Of a stretch of DNA of 64,000 nucleotides, positions 13,201-21,886 are shown piece by piece; the first letter of the stretch is position 1, and each line of letters begins with the position of its first letter. The DNA comes from Galaxea fascicularis. Its lineage: Eukaryota; Cnidaria; Anthozoa; Scleractinia; Euphylliidae. A program made the translations under genes and the position numbers. The notes beneath the pieces were generated by a model. It was given only the letters and a program-made list of their open reading frames with translations. It did not search any database and was not told the DNA's origin. The stretch lies in the NCBI GenBank assembly GCA_948470475.1, contig OX419343.1, positions 4,007,983 through 4,071,982 of the forward strand. The letters are read 5' to 3'.

Positions 13201-16200
13201 TCTTCTAAGTAGTTTAATTTCTTTGTCGTTCATGCTTGTGATGTTTCTCGCTTGAAAGTCGTACATTTTGAGATTGAGGAAGTCGAGTAACCCTTGTTTA
13301 GCTTAAAGAAGAACATTCAACTTTTTGCTTCCTCTCTGTAGATCTGACTTAGATGCTGTTTATCCATCTGGAAAACTGAAACAGAAAGTGAAGAACGAGA
13401 ATAATTCTGGCATCAGAGAACGTCACTTCAGCATTAGGGTAAATGTGCATCATATACATCAATAATAATAGTAGTAGTAGTAATAATAATAATAATAATA
13501 ATAATAAATACTTAATTGACCACTCACCTAGAGTGGCTTTTCAGGGACAATGAAAAAAATAATAATAGCAATTGTTTGTCGTTCGGTAACATGTTCAAAT
13601 CTGAATTTATTAAGCCGAAGCAAGACATAAATACATGCTATCGGATACGTGCGTGACAATGCTATATAATGCAATTAAAGTGCATGTGATTAAATACCAA
13701 GGTGCAAGTGCATGTGCAAATGATTATCACATAGTATAACACCTTTCCCCTTTTGGAAGATGACATTCTTGACGGATTGTCCATTGTATTGTAAACTTAA
13801 ATTACATTAAATTAAGTGTTCATTGTTAAGTGTCCTTAAGTGATTAAAGTGTTCAGTTCATAAGAAAGTCTTTGAATCTTGAAGGAAGTCTACGTTCTCT
13901 TGTTGAACGGCGAAGTGGCGGTGTAGGTTCTGGTTCCACTGGCTGATCCGTTCCCTCTATTGGCCCACTTTCAGATGGTAGGGATGCTGTTTCAAATTGG
14001 TCCAATCTTCTATCATAGTTGTCAACTGGTTCTGCCTTTGCCGCTCTGATTTGTGCGTGGTTTCGCCGGACTGGCCCCATTGCTGTGCTCACAAGGCAGG
14101 ACCTTGGGGCGGGTCTTCCAATTACCTCCCCATAAATCCAGGGTTGGTGTTTGTTCGTAGGTCTGGGTTTCACGTACACTTTTTCTCCTTTTGAAAACTC
14201 AGTAAGCGGCGCTGACACCCTCTTGTCGTATTGAGCCTTAGATCTCCATCTCCTTTCCGCGATGTTTTCTTGTACTACACTTCGGGACACTATCTGCGGA
14301 ACAAGTTGACGCGGAGCTGTGGGGATGATGTCCTTTAGTCTTCTAGACATAAGGCGTTGTGCTGGCGAGTAATCATATCCCCGCTGGGGTGTGTTTCGGT
14401 ATGCTAGGAGGGCCAGATAGGGGTCTTCATGGCGAGACTTTTTCAGAATGTTCTTTGCAATTTTAACGGCAGACTCCGCCTTTCCATTCCCTCGGCTGTG
14501 GTATGGTGATGATTTACGTATGATGAAACCGTATTCTCGAGCAAAGCGTAAATATTCATGGCTTTCAAACTGTGGGCCGTTATCGGTTATGCACTCGTCT
14601 GGAATTCCATGCCGAGCAAATTGTCTTTTCATGGCTCGAATAACTGTGTTAGCTGATGTGTTCCCGCTGAGGGGGTCTAGCTCAAAGTAGTCGCTGTAAT
14701 GGTCAACCATAACGAGGTAGTTGCTTCCATCCAGCTGAAAAAGGTCGGCACTTATTTTGGACCACGGTCTAGTGGGTATATCATGAGATTTCATTGGTTC
14801 TTGCGGTCGCTCGCTTAGGTACTGGGCACAAAGTCCACATGATAAGCATTTCTCCCGGATTGCTACTTGCATTCCTGGCCAGAACAGAGACTCGCGTGCT
14901 CGCCTTATACTGCTGTCAGCTCCCTGGTGCGCTTTGTGTATTTTCTGTAACATCTCGTCTCGTAGAACGGCTGGGACAATTACTTGATGGGATCTGTAAA
15001 GAACACCATCATAAACTGAAATTTCATCTCTGAAATTCCAGTACTGCCTGAGTGGCTCTGGGGTTTCCTTTCTTTCTGCAGGCCACCCATTCATTATTAC
15101 CGTGTGCAGGGGTGCTAGAACTGGGTCTTTGGCGGTTTCTCGTCTTATTCGTTTCAGTGTGTCAGGTGTAACTCGGTTTGGCTCAAGATCCATTTCAGCT
15201 ATTTCCAGGCGGAACACTTCGCATTCCTGTTTGGCAGTGGAGGAGGGCTGGCCAGTGACGGCTGCACGAGATAGAGTGTCCGCAACGTAAAGTTCCTTTC
15301 CTTTCTTGTATCGGACAGTGAACTGATATCTTTGCAACTTTAGCATCATTCTTTGCAGTCTGCGGGGGGCTTTGCTAAGAGGCTTCTTGAATATTGTCTC
15401 GAGCGGCTGGTGATCTGTATGTACCGTTATATCGTGTTTTCCGTATAGGTACTGGTGCCACTTATCCATGCAAGAGACGATTGCGAGGCACTCTTTCTCA
15501 ATTTGGGCGTAGTTTTTCTCCGTGCTGTTGAGGGTGTGTGATGTAAAGCAAACAGGTTGATCATTCTGCAACAATACTCCACCAATGGCATCTTCAGATG
15601 CATCCACTTGTAGCGTCACGGGAAGGGCTGCGTCATAGTAGCGTAATGCAGTTGCTGAGGCGATGAGGTTCTTTGCCGAGTTAAATGCATTTTCATGCTT
15701 GCTTGACCACAGGAATGCATAGTCCTCCCTGGTCAAGTCCCTTAGTGGAAGAACTGTTTCTGACAAGTTATGGCAGAACTTGCTTAAGTATTGGCACATT
15801 CCAAGAAAACGCTGTACTCCAGACTTGTCAGTGGGCGCTGGCATTTCTGTAATTGCGGCTACTTTAGCTGGATCGGGCTCTACACCTTTGTCAGTAAGCT
15901 TGTGTCCCATGAAGGTGACAGAAGGAGACTTAAACTGCAATTTTTTCCCCGAAAGTCGCAGGCCATGGTTGTTGCACTTTTCTAGCAGGCTTGTGAGATT
16001 TCTGTCGTGATCGATGTCAGCCTCCTCTCTAGAATCTCCGCATCCAAAAACGCAGATGTCGTCGGCAATGTTGATTACCCCGTGTAAGCCGTCTAAGAAT
16101 TCATGCTGGCGCCGTTGATACTCCTCCGGTCCCGAGGCGATCCCAAATGGCATGCGAGTGTAACAGTAGCGACCGTTTGGGCCCTGGAACGTAGTAAGTA

Positions 16201-19200
16201 GAGAGGACTCTTCATCCATCACGATGGTGTGGAAAGCCTCAGATACATCGACAATGGTAAAAACTTTGGCCTTAGTTAGTTGAGGAAGCTTTTCTTCTAT
16301 TGTCGGTATTGTGTACTTCGGTCTTCTGATGGCCTTGTTAATTGTTTGACTTGGATCAATACATATTCGAAGTTTTCCGTTAGGTTTCTCTTTCACCAGG
16401 ATGTTTGAGAGCCAATCTGTAGGCTGTGTGACCGGCCTTATGATGCCTTCATCACAGAGTCTCTTTAACTCGTCATTTACTTTATCCAACTTTGCCACGG
16501 GAACTCGACGCGTTGGGGCGTGTACTGGAGTGACATTAGGATCAAGCTCAATGTGCAGGGGAGTTCCAAGAGGATTTCCGCGGCCTGGCTTAAACACATT
16601 TGAGTAGTGGTGTAGCACGTCTTCTTTTGTCAGTTTTCCTAGTGGTGGAGGTGACTGCATATTGCCTGGAATCTCTTCTTCGACTGCGTTTGTTTCATCA
16701 GCATACATCTTCAAGTAATCTAGGGCTTGAGCATCTCTTCCGCTGAGAAGTGGCGGTTTCTGATTAGGCACGTTGACCACAAGAAAATCTATGGTGTGAA
16801 TCTTGCCCCTTCTGTCACAACACAAGGTTACTTGGCCTTCAGGGCGGATAGTTTCGCTTCCATACGTGTTAATCTTGCTTCTGGACCGCGAAATCTTTAC
16901 GTCAGGAAACAACTCACTTAGTAGACTGATTGGAATCGTGTTGCATGTGGATGCCGAGTCGATTTGTGCTTTCACGACTTTTGTTTTCCCTCCATGTACG
17001 AGATGTAGATGAGCAAAGAATTTCCTTGCCGGCTGTGAGGGTATCTCGCAATCCGCCACAAACGCTTCTTCACCGTTGTCTTCATCGACAAAATTTAACT
17101 GCTGCTGGCGTCCTTGTCTTCTTGCTCCACCTCTACAAACGCGCGCGAAATGACCAGGGATCCCACACTTTCCACATCTTTTGCCAAACGCGGGGCAGTG
17201 CTGTTGACGGGGCTGTTGATGGTTGCCGCCACACCAGAAACACTGTATTGATTGCTGTGCTGGATTCAGATTTCGCCGCTGATTTGTCACTGTTGATTTA
17301 CTCGTGAAATTCACCTGTTCCTGCTGTGTGTCCCTAGCAGTTTTCATGAGCTGATTCGCGAACACAGTCGCTTCGAACGTTTTGGCCACTTCGACAACTT
17401 CCCGTAGCGTAACTTTTGTTTGTGCGGTGTTTCTGTGTCTGTGTCCTTTCCCGATTAGTTTCACTCGAAGTGTATCAGACGTTAAGCCAGCGATAAATTG
17501 GTCCCTCATAAGCTCGTCAGCGAAACCTTCATATTCACACTGTGCTGCTTGATTCCGTACACGCGTCTCCCAGGAGGCGATCGATTCGTTTTCGTTTTGC
17601 AGAAGGCGAAGAAACTTTTGTCGTTCCCCTGAAACTCCGATGCTAGCGCCGTAATATTCTCTTAGTGCGGCGACAACACAATGGGGTTTCTTCTGATCGG
17701 CTTCGTCTAAGCCCAAACTGTATTTATAGACCGTTCTCGCCGCTGGAGATAATGATGCCCGGAGACATGCCATGGCTTTTTCAGGTTTGGTCCATTTTTG
17801 TGCGTCAGTTTCTTTCGATGGATCAAACCAATTCTGCATAACACAGTAATCTGTCAAATCTTCGATGTACGTTTCCAAGTCATGTTTGTCATCTCCTGTT
17901 TGCTTGAACTCGGGAAACGGGGTGTTCGAAGCCATCGCCGTAGGCCGAAGAATCGTTGAGTCGGAAACTGCGCTAAAGCCGTTACATTATTGCTAAGTAA
18001 ACCACGTCGCTGCCACCATGTTTGTCGTTCGGTAACATGTTCAAATCTGAATTTATTAAGCCGAAGCAAGACATAAATACATGCTATCGGATACGTGCGT
18101 GACAATGCTATATAATGCAATTAAAGTGCATGTGATTAAATACCAAGGTGCAAGTGCATGTGCAAATGATTATCACATAGTATAACACAATAAACACAAC
18201 AGAGTTAAGAATCCCAACTGGCGGGAGGCCGACCAGTTGGCTATTTACAAGGATGCCCGAGGAGTTGATCCAGGCACGAACCCAGCACAACACCAGCTGG
18301 TGGTTAGAGCGGGATTTGAACCCGGTTCACCGCATTGAAATCCAGCGCCCTAAACCACTCGGCCATCCTGCCTCCACAACGACGTCGTTATCAAGTATGG
18401 ATAACAACAGAAATACGAATGCAGCTAAAATTATTTAACCGCGACTTCATTACATTTGTCACGTTTCAGTGGAGTCGATTGGAAATCAAACCCTAGCCTC
18501 CCTAAAAGGCGTTGGAAAAAAATACTGCGCAAATAAGAGCTGTACTATTTTTTCCCCAGTATCAACTTACGTATTTTCGTCTCACCTCTCTTCACCCATT
18601 TCTCATGTGGCGGTTGGGAGAATTTCTTAAAACATCTGGAAATGTCTGATAATCAGTGATACTTTCTCGTGACCTGTTTTGTCAAGTTGTTTTTGACACT
18701 GTGAGGAGAAATTAAGAGCAGATAACCTCTGAAACAAGGCAGTGTTAATAACCCTATAAATGCAGCTAAAGGAAGACAAATTTAAAACAAAACATCTTAT
18801 TAAAAACTTTTTCCTCGTTGTTTGACGCTTTCGTTTTCTTGTTTAAAGGGCACGATAAGAAAGGCCGTTTCACCGTTTCGATCAGGTATGTTTTGGCCAT
18901 AGTCTTTTTCTTTTTTTAATATGTTAATATTAATACATATAATACATATTAATATTTTAATATGTAACGACGTTCGGAAGTTAGCCTTGGCTTCATGTTA
19001 CAGAAATCAAGTGAAACTTTAAGTAACCTTCATTTTTCGCCTTCTTTCAGCCGGTGGAACAGAAAACGAAGAAAATACCACGAAACTCACGGCGACTGAA
19101 GAAGAACTGTCATTTATTAAGAGCTCAATTTGTGAGCAGTGGAAGAAATTTGGGGTTTGTTGACCATTCAACTAGTAGTTAAATTCTACGGTGTTGTAAC

Positions 19201-21800
19201 TTCTGAGTTTGCTGATCAATTCCTGAAAGCCATCGAGTAATACCTGTCCGCAAAGGAGCTGTCTGACTCTTGGGGACCCCCAAATGTTAATCAGCACTAA
19301 ATTGAAAGCTGCATGTATTGAGCAGCACCTTCCTCTAGTTCGAGTCTGAACGACGGGTCCACAGGGACCTATGGACCCGTCGCGGAACGGAGAAAAGTTC
19401 ACTGTTCCTTTGCAAAAACTGTTGGAACCGTTCTAGTTTTTGTCGGATTCGTGCCATGTTTGCTCTGTCGTGTAAACGCCCCTTGAAGGATTCGAAAAAC
19501 AAGAGTTGTATCTAGAAAGTGAGGCCTTAAAGTTTGTACGTCTTACCAGTACATTGCGATATGGGGCCCGTTTTGAGCAAGCTAGTTTGTCTTCTAATGC
19601 TTTTTGCAAAAACCACGCCAAATCCTGCTCAAAAGGCAAGGAGAATTTGAAAACCGATCATGTCCTTGTTAATTGTCAGGGTATCGACCAAGACCAGGCT
19701 CAAAAGCAGTATATGGAAATATTACGGAGCTGGCCCGGCTACGGATCAACGCTGTTTGATGTTGAGGTAATACCAACTGTGGTTTGTATCTGAGGAGCAT
19801 TTTAAACTGTTTAAGTCTTCACGATTTCATTTCCTTTTCTGTCTTGCACAAGTCCATTCCTTCTTTCTTTCCTTCGTCGTTTGCGCATTTATTTGTTAGT
19901 TATTAATTCCTACTTTATAATTAGGTTGTTGCTTTGGATGAACTTTTCGTGAGTATACGGAACAGTGTGTCAATTTTTACTGAACCCAAGTTCCTTTTTG
20001 TGAGCCTATTTCTTTTCTCTCTTTAGACCAGAGACCCTGGTTTTCCTTCTGGGCTGTGGCTTGGAGTAAGTTTTAAGGGCGTGGCTTTGTACAAGAGAGG
20101 AGACGTCAGACCCCAGTGCCAGTTCAGCTATGAAAAGTGAGTCGATTTTGTACGGTAGTTGATGCTTGGGCTCAGTGGCTCAGGGATTTGGAAGGGGCGG
20201 GGAGGCACTGATTAGGTAGAATAGAGTCGACAATAATGAAAATCATTCATCATCATCAATAATCTTTTGAGTCTCAAATCTTTCTAGCCGAGCACAGGTG
20301 CTCTTCCAAGTGAAGGAACAGTAAATCAAATGAACTCTAAATCAACTCAAATTGTGGAGCAGGCCCTGAAGCAACACACTCAGCCCACCGGGCACACATT
20401 GGTGGTAGGCGAGCACCCTCATCCCTGCGTCAACCCTGCTCTCCTGTAAAATGCCCTTAATGTGTTTGAAACTTTATGTGGTGACATTTGTATGCTCCTG
20501 TTGCAGTATTTTATCATTTGGAGCTCCGGCTGCTAATGTGTACAAGATCATTGTTGATGGCAGGGATCCAATGTTATTTGAAACTTCACAGGTGAAATGA
20601 CCGTATTAATTAATTATATTGTTGTTATTGGCGGTGATATTTTCATCTTTGCTTGGAATTGCAAAGCTGCTATCTCCAATAACAGCCGTCGACTGGCATT
20701 TTTCTTTCAGCAGTTGTGGTTGTGTTTATTATTTTGTATAAGATGACGCCAACGTTTGAGAATATGGCTGTAATCGTAAAGTGTGACCATTCAAATTGTT
20801 TATATTGCTGTACCATGTGCACCTGAGGTAAAGGCTTTTGAGCAACTGAATGCTTACATCTGTGGTGCGGTTTGCCATGCCGTGGGAGGTGGTTCTACGT
20901 TTTTAGCCTGCAAACAGGCTATCTATTTGGGTTATTCCGAGAGATGGTCGCGACGATTTGCTCTGGAATGGCGCGCGATCAAAGCTAGGGGATTTGTTTT
21001 CTCACCAATCCCCCGTTTTGACCGCGCGCCACTCAAAAACAAATCGAAGCAAAAACCTAAACGAGCAATTTTTATGAGCAACTTTATTGGAGATATAATG
21101 TTATCACAATAATAAATCATAATAGATAATCAAATAGATACATACCTCTTACTAACCGTGTTCGAGGTCCGTACTGTAAGTCACAGACCGAGTTTTTTCC
21201 CGTTCCCTTATCGTCCAAGTGCGAAGCGTGCGGGCCATAAATCAACGGGAATAAACGAGGATCCGTAACTCAGAGCATGGTCCGAGAAAACGAGGTTAGT
21301 AAGATACTTATTATATCTCTGAGGTTAATCGGGGGCGCGGGAAAGGAAACTTTGAAATTTAGCGGGCCGTACAGTAGAATACGGCCCTCAAAATTAACCA
21401 ATCACAGCGCGAGTCCTAACTGAGAAATATAATACAAAGTTATGAAGGGCCTGTTGACAGGCTATAAGTTTTGGGTCTGGCGCTCTCAAGGGAAGGGTTC
21501 TGAGCAGCACTTTTCCGTGGGGCTGAACAAGGTGGTCTAACTTTTGTGACTTTTGCGTGAACTGGGAAAATCTTGTTGAAAGTGTCATCAATGAGATGAA
21601 AGTTATTTAGAAGTGCTTCGCCGTGTCCGCCTCAATGGGCCTGTTCTGTTGTGTTCTCCAACGGTAACTTTGTATCTTTTGGCCAACAGGTTATCGAGAT
21701 TGCCAAACTAATGAAGGCCTACATTAATCAAATTGTGAAACTACGTCGAGCAAGCTACTACAGTCAAGCGTCTTCTGAGGCATCAGACTCGTATATGTAG
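237..21800 (+). CDS. MYO10: Unconventional myosin-X, C-terminal part (32 exons)
   Basis: Actin-based motor that carries cargo to filopodial tips and binds phosphoinositides, microtubules and integrin tails through its tail. Exons read: 237-277, 565-652, 1594-1705, 2529-2605, 3289-3347, 3564-3674, 3957-4052, 4221-4314, 5208-5263, 5671-5756, 6310-6415, 6573-6697, 6993-7090, 7385-7444, 7981-8101, 8207-8310, 8405-8449, 8540-8614, 9399-9472, 9971-10051, 10657-10696, 10965-11051, 11368-11504, 12432-12555, 12650-12762, 13342-13438, 18849-18885, 19051-19154, 19680-19766, 20027-20136, 20507-20591, 21690-21800. They total 2841 nt, exactly 947 codons, with matching phases at every junction and a TAG stop at 21798. 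The domain order coiled coil, PH1a-PH2-PH1b, PH3, MyTH4, FERM is diagnostic of myosin-X. Motor and IQ motifs lie upstream of the window. Introns 11 and 24 use GC donors. Exon borders were read by eye; 1-3 nt shifts are possible. Confidence 0.95.
695..983 (+). mobile_element. CCAAT-rich MITE, copy A1 (MYO10 intron 2)
   Basis: About 290-bp non-autonomous element with imperfect terminal inverted repeats (left ...CGGTTTTCAATTG, right CAATTGAAGACTGC...) flanked by TA. The interior carries several CCAAT/ATTGG motifs and a GC-rich core with CGCGCATTTTCCCGCGC. Related copies occur at 6.7, 9.5, 21.9 and 45.6-46.0 kb. TA flanks fit a Tc1/mariner or PIF-type source, but no transposase is present, so the superfamily is not settled. 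Confidence 0.75.
1434..1523. repeat. Short foldback with palindromic core
   Basis: A 25-bp arm (AGCCTACGTGGCAGGCGTTA...) is repeated in inverse at 1499-1523 with one mismatch. The centre GGAATGGGCGCGCGCCCATT is itself a perfect palindrome. It lies in MYO10 intron 2 and is probably a small foldback element. Confidence 0.75.
1594..5756 (+). CDS. MYO10: MYO10 exons 3-10: PH1 split by an inserted PH2
   Basis: Exon 3 is acidic (LEDSDEEEED) and leads into the first half of PH1 (exons 3-4, ending with WFRGKQ). Exons 5-8 encode PH2 with GWLMKKGGG and RNWKRRWFVLKD, the basic strand that binds PtdIns(3,4,5)P3 in the family. Exons 9-10 close PH1 with NSFTLITANRVMNF and a conserved C-terminal Trp (VNGWVE). 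The split PH1 interrupted by PH2 is a hallmark of myosin-X and supports orthology. Introns here contain a pogo-like MITE, a CCAAT-rich MITE and a foldback. Confidence 0.93.
2636..2836. mobile_element. Pogo/Tigger-like MITE (MYO10 intron 4)
   Basis: About 200-bp element bounded by CAGTCAAACGTCGATTATCC and its inverse (GGATAATCGACGTTAGACTG). CAGT-type termini, TA context on the right and a purely non-coding interior fit a pogo/Tigger-derived MITE. Confidence 0.65.
2868..2916. repeat. (CAGA)n microsatellite
   Basis: Interrupted runs of CAGA in MYO10 intron 4, about 50 bp. Confidence 0.8.
6310..7090 (+). CDS. MYO10: MYO10 exons 11-13: third PH domain
   Basis: Encodes GWLIKEG, a basic RRKRWCVLTGNSLDYYK strand, LNSLCSVV, and the closing helix with FRWANEIQ, a complete PH domain matching PH3 of myosin-X. 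The acceptor for exon 11 is the first of two nearby AGs (6308-6309); the second would put a stop in frame. Exon 11 ends at a GC donor (GCAAGT). Intron 12, between exons 12 and 13, consists mostly of a MITE. Confidence 0.92.
6416..6572 (+). other. MYO10: MYO10 intron 11, GC-AG type
   Basis: The exon ends AAGAG and the intron begins GCAAGT and ends TTTTTCAG. No GT donor nearby keeps the frame, whereas the GC donor restores RRKRWCVL, a conserved PH3 strand. Confidence 0.85.
6706..6940 (-). mobile_element. CCAAT-rich MITE, copy A2 (nearly fills MYO10 intron 12)
   Basis: Matches the reverse complement of copy A1 across its core (GAGCCAATCAGAAT, GCGCGGGAAAATGCG, CATTGGTTGAAAAAGTGGCG, TGGCCAATCA). 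Outer ends are degraded. It makes up roughly 235 of the 295 bases of intron 12. An ORF runs from exon 12 into it; this is chance read-through. Confidence 0.75.
7385..10696 (+). CDS. MYO10: MYO10 exons 14-21: MyTH4 domain
   Basis: Contains the MyTH4 landmarks PLLPLPYG, the helix with QGILQTCQDLKPLRDE, VFCQLIKQTT, MCCTFVPTRKYLRYLRFHLKR and a closing CIKRTRPREFPPSREEI. In myosin-X the MyTH4-FERM module binds microtubules, netrin receptors and integrins. Exons are short (40-121 nt). A tRNA-derived SINE sits in intron 20 and a MITE copy in intron 19. Confidence 0.93.
9510..9763 (-). mobile_element. CCAAT-rich MITE, copy A3 (MYO10 intron 19)
   Basis: Third copy of the family, again antisense to copy A1, with ATGAGCCAATCAGAATACGA and AGCGCGGGAAAATACGCGCG. 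The right terminal repeat survives (GTTGAAAACCGCTTA); the left end is lost. Confidence 0.75.
10138..10350 (-). mobile_element. tRNA-derived SINE (MYO10 intron 20)
   Basis: Read on the minus strand, the 3' part at 10138-10210 folds like a tRNA: GGCTTCATAGCTCAGTTGG (acceptor and D arm), a TTCAAAC T-loop with CCCG stem, and a complementary GAAGTC end followed by a T run. The anticodon stem is mismatched and the base before the anticodon is C, not T, so it is a SINE head or decayed tRNA, not a working tRNA gene. Flanking sequence to about 10350 looks like the repeat body. The repeat type is common in corals as far as I recall. Confidence 0.65.
10965..21800 (+). CDS. MYO10: MYO10 exons 22-32: FERM domain and C-terminus
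   Basis: The F1 lobe begins with HCYGGGSCKITINS and continues through LFEQCGAIE. F2 includes WKLFFKIFCFL and LLAALRLQF. F3 contains WPGYGSTLFDVE, LWLGVSFKGVALYKRG, ILSFGAPAANVYKI and LFETSQVIEIAKLMKAYI. The last residues are Ser-rich (SSEASDSYM), as is usual for myosin-X. Exon 27 (37 nt) is separated from exon 26 by a 5.4-kb intron enlarged by the Gypsy insertion, and intron 31 (1.1 kb) holds two repeat elements. Confidence 0.95.
12375..12421. repeat. (GATT/GATC)n microsatellite next to a splice acceptor
   Basis: Tandem GATT with GATC interruptions ends 10 bp before the AG acceptor of MYO10 exon 24, in the place normally held by the polypyrimidine tract. Confidence 0.85.
12556..12649 (+). 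other. MYO10: MYO10 intron 24, GC-AG type
   Basis: The exon ends with the codons for YEQ, then GCAAGG; the acceptor is TTGTTCAG before the codons for ACDSIL. Using the GT four bases further (GTTTAG) would shift the frame out of the FERM F2 lobe. Confidence 0.85.
12925..13060. repeat. Foldback element (MYO10 intron 25)
   Basis: Two arms of about 50 bp (left TCAGTTCCAAATGAATTGTG..., right ...AATTCAATTGGAACTGA) with GTAGATCCAGTCCTTTGT between, separated by a 35-bp loop. No coding content. Confidence 0.8.
13462..13572 (-). mobile_element. tRNA-derived SINE, 3' part with (ATT)n tail
   Basis: Continuing past the Gypsy element on the minus strand: ATTGCTATTATT, then CCCTGAAAAGCCACTC and GTGAGTGGTCAATTAAG, then an (ATT)n tail with ACT interruptions ending near 13462. 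Together with 18188-18377 it gives one SINE of about 300 bp with the Gypsy target duplication CAAT at the join. Confidence 0.75.
13573..13741 (-). repeat. 3' LTR of the Gypsy element
   Basis: Identical 169-bp partner of the LTR at 18019-18187, directly preceded on the minus strand by the polypurine tract. Confidence 0.93.
13742..13754 (-). promoter_or_regulatory. Polypurine tract of the Gypsy element
   Basis: AAAAGGGGAAAGG on the minus strand abuts the 3' LTR, the expected site for plus-strand priming. Confidence 0.85.
13853..17935 (-). CDS. Gypsy-type Gag-Pol polyprotein (1360 aa)
   Basis: Single ORF fusing Gag and Pol without a frameshift. Residues 1-230 are a Gag-like helical region. Two CCHC-type zinc knuckles lie at about 232-267 (second: CGKCGIPGHFARVC). 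An aspartic protease has DSAS at about 326. Reverse transcriptase spans about 480-690 with RMPFGIASGPEEYQ and the catalytic pair in IADDI (about 623-627), where the usual Tyr is Ile. RNase H spans about 775-890 (VDASEDAIGG, HTDHQPLE). Integrase has an HHCC finger (about 1000-1033) and D,D,E residues at about 1064, 1118 and 1154 (ITDNGPQFES, GNGKAESAV). All catalytic acids are present, so the protein could be functional. Order protease-RT-RNaseH-integrase places it in Ty3/Gypsy rather than Copia. Confidence 0.96.
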   Translation of the reverse strand: MASNTPFPEFKQTGDDKHDLETYIEDLTDYCVMQNWFDPSKETDAQKWTKPEKAMACLRASLSPAARTVYKYSLGLDEADQKKPHCVVAALREYYGASIGVSGERQKFLRLLQNENESIASWETRVRNQAAQCEYEGFADELMRDQFIAGLTSDTLRVKLIGKGHRHRNTAQTKVTLREVVEVAKTFEATVFANQLMKTARDTQQEQVNFTSKSTVTNQRRNLNPAQQSIQCFWCGGNHQQPRQQHCPAFGKRCGKCGIPGHFARVCRGGARRQGRQQQLNFVDEDNGEEAFVADCEIPSQPARKFFAHLHLVHGGKTKVVKAQIDSASTCNTIPISLLSELFPDVKISRSRSKINTYGSETIRPEGQVTLCCDRRGKIHTIDFLVVNVPNQKPPLLSGRDAQALDYLKMYADETNAVEEEIPGNMQSPPPLGKLTKEDVLHHYSNVFKPGRGNPLGTPLHIELDPNVTPVHAPTRRVPVAKLDKVNDELKRLCDEGIIRPVTQPTDWLSNILVKEKPNGKLRICIDPSQTINKAIRRPKYTIPTIEEKLPQLTKAKVFTIVDVSEAFHTIVMDEESSLLTTFQGPNGRYCYTRMPFGIASGPEEYQRRQHEFLDGLHGVINIADDICVFGCGDSREEADIDHDRNLTSLLEKCNNHGLRLSGKKLQFKSPSVTFMGHKLTDKGVEPDPAKVAAITEMPAPTDKSGVQRFLGMCQYLSKFCHNLSETVLPLRDLTREDYAFLWSSKHENAFNSAKNLIASATALRYYDAALPVTLQVDASEDAIGGVLLQNDQPVCFTSHTLNSTEKNYAQIEKECLAIVSCMDKWHQYLYGKHDITVHTDHQPLETIFKKPLSKAPRRLQRMMLKLQRYQFTVRYKKGKELYVADTLSRAAVTGQPSSTAKQECEVFRLEIAEMDLEPNRVTPDTLKRIRRETAKDPVLAPLHTVIMNGWPAERKETPEPLRQYWNFRDEISVYDGVLYRSHQVIVPAVLRDEMLQKIHKAHQGADSSIRRARESLFWPGMQVAIREKCLSCGLCAQYLSERPQEPMKSHDIPTRPWSKISADLFQLDGSNYLVMVDHYSDYFELDPLSGNTSANTVIRAMKRQFARHGIPDECITDNGPQFESHEYLRFAREYGFIIRKSSPYHSRGNGKAESAVKIAKNILKKSRHEDPYLALLAYRNTPQRGYDYSPAQRLMSRRLKDIIPTAPRQLVPQIVSRSVVQENIAERRWRSKAQYDKRVSAPLTEFSKGEKVYVKPRPTNKHQPWIYGEVIGRPAPRSCLVSTAMGPVRRNHAQIRAAKAEPVDNYDRRLDQFETASLPSESGPIEGTDQPVEPEPTPPLRRSTRERRLPSRFKDFLMN
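18001..18018 (-). promoter_or_regulatory. Primer-binding site of the Gypsy element
   Basis: On the minus strand the 18 bases directly after the 5' LTR read TGGTGGCAGCGACGTGGT. They start with TGG, the complement of a tRNA CCA end. I cannot name the primer tRNA with confidence. Confidence 0.75.
18019..18187 (-). repeat. 5' LTR of the Gypsy element
   Basis: 169 bp, beginning TGTTATAC and ending CGACAAACA when read on the minus strand, and identical to the copy at 13573-13741. It should contain the element's promoter. LTRs this short are unusual but known in Gypsy lineages. Confidence 0.93.
18188..18377 (-). mobile_element. tRNA-derived SINE, 5' part (interrupted by Gypsy)
   Basis: On the minus strand it opens with GGCAGGATGGCCGAGTGG and a TTCAAATCC T-loop, a class II (Leu/Ser-like) tRNA head. 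It continues to GTGTTTATTG, where the Gypsy element is inserted. A related copy lies at 55061. Confidence 0.8.
21142..21432. mobile_element. MITE family B, copy 1 (MYO10 intron 31)
   Basis: About 290 bp starting ATACCTCTTACTAACCGTG and ending ...CTAACTGAGAAATATAAT, an imperfect inverted terminal repeat. It shares GTTCGAGGTCCGTAC, AAACGAGGTTAGTAAGATA and ACCAATCACAGCGCG with the copy at 22338. Confidence 0.7.
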
Positions 21801-21886
21801 TCTTTAAATTGTAAACGGTGTTTTATGCCGCACGGCCCTGACCTGTGCGACTTTCAATCTCGGATAAGTTCTCTTACAGATCCCTT

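Larger units (their letters stand above)
13573..18187 (-). mobile_element. Gypsy/Ty3-type LTR retrotransposon, apparently intact
   Basis: A 4615-bp element inserted antisense in MYO10 intron 26. It has two 169-bp LTRs that look identical base for base, each bounded by TG...CA on the minus strand; a 4-bp target duplication CAAT (13569-13572 and 18188-18191); a primer-binding site next to the 5' LTR; a polypurine tract next to the 3' LTR; and one full-length Gag-Pol ORF. No envelope ORF is visible. Identical LTRs and an unbroken ORF point to a recent insertion. It is a genomic retrotransposon. Confidence 0.95.

Noticed and set aside
18300..18377. Leu/Ser-type tRNA gene on the minus strand
   Set aside because: It continues directly into a SINE body and has a related truncated copy at 55061.
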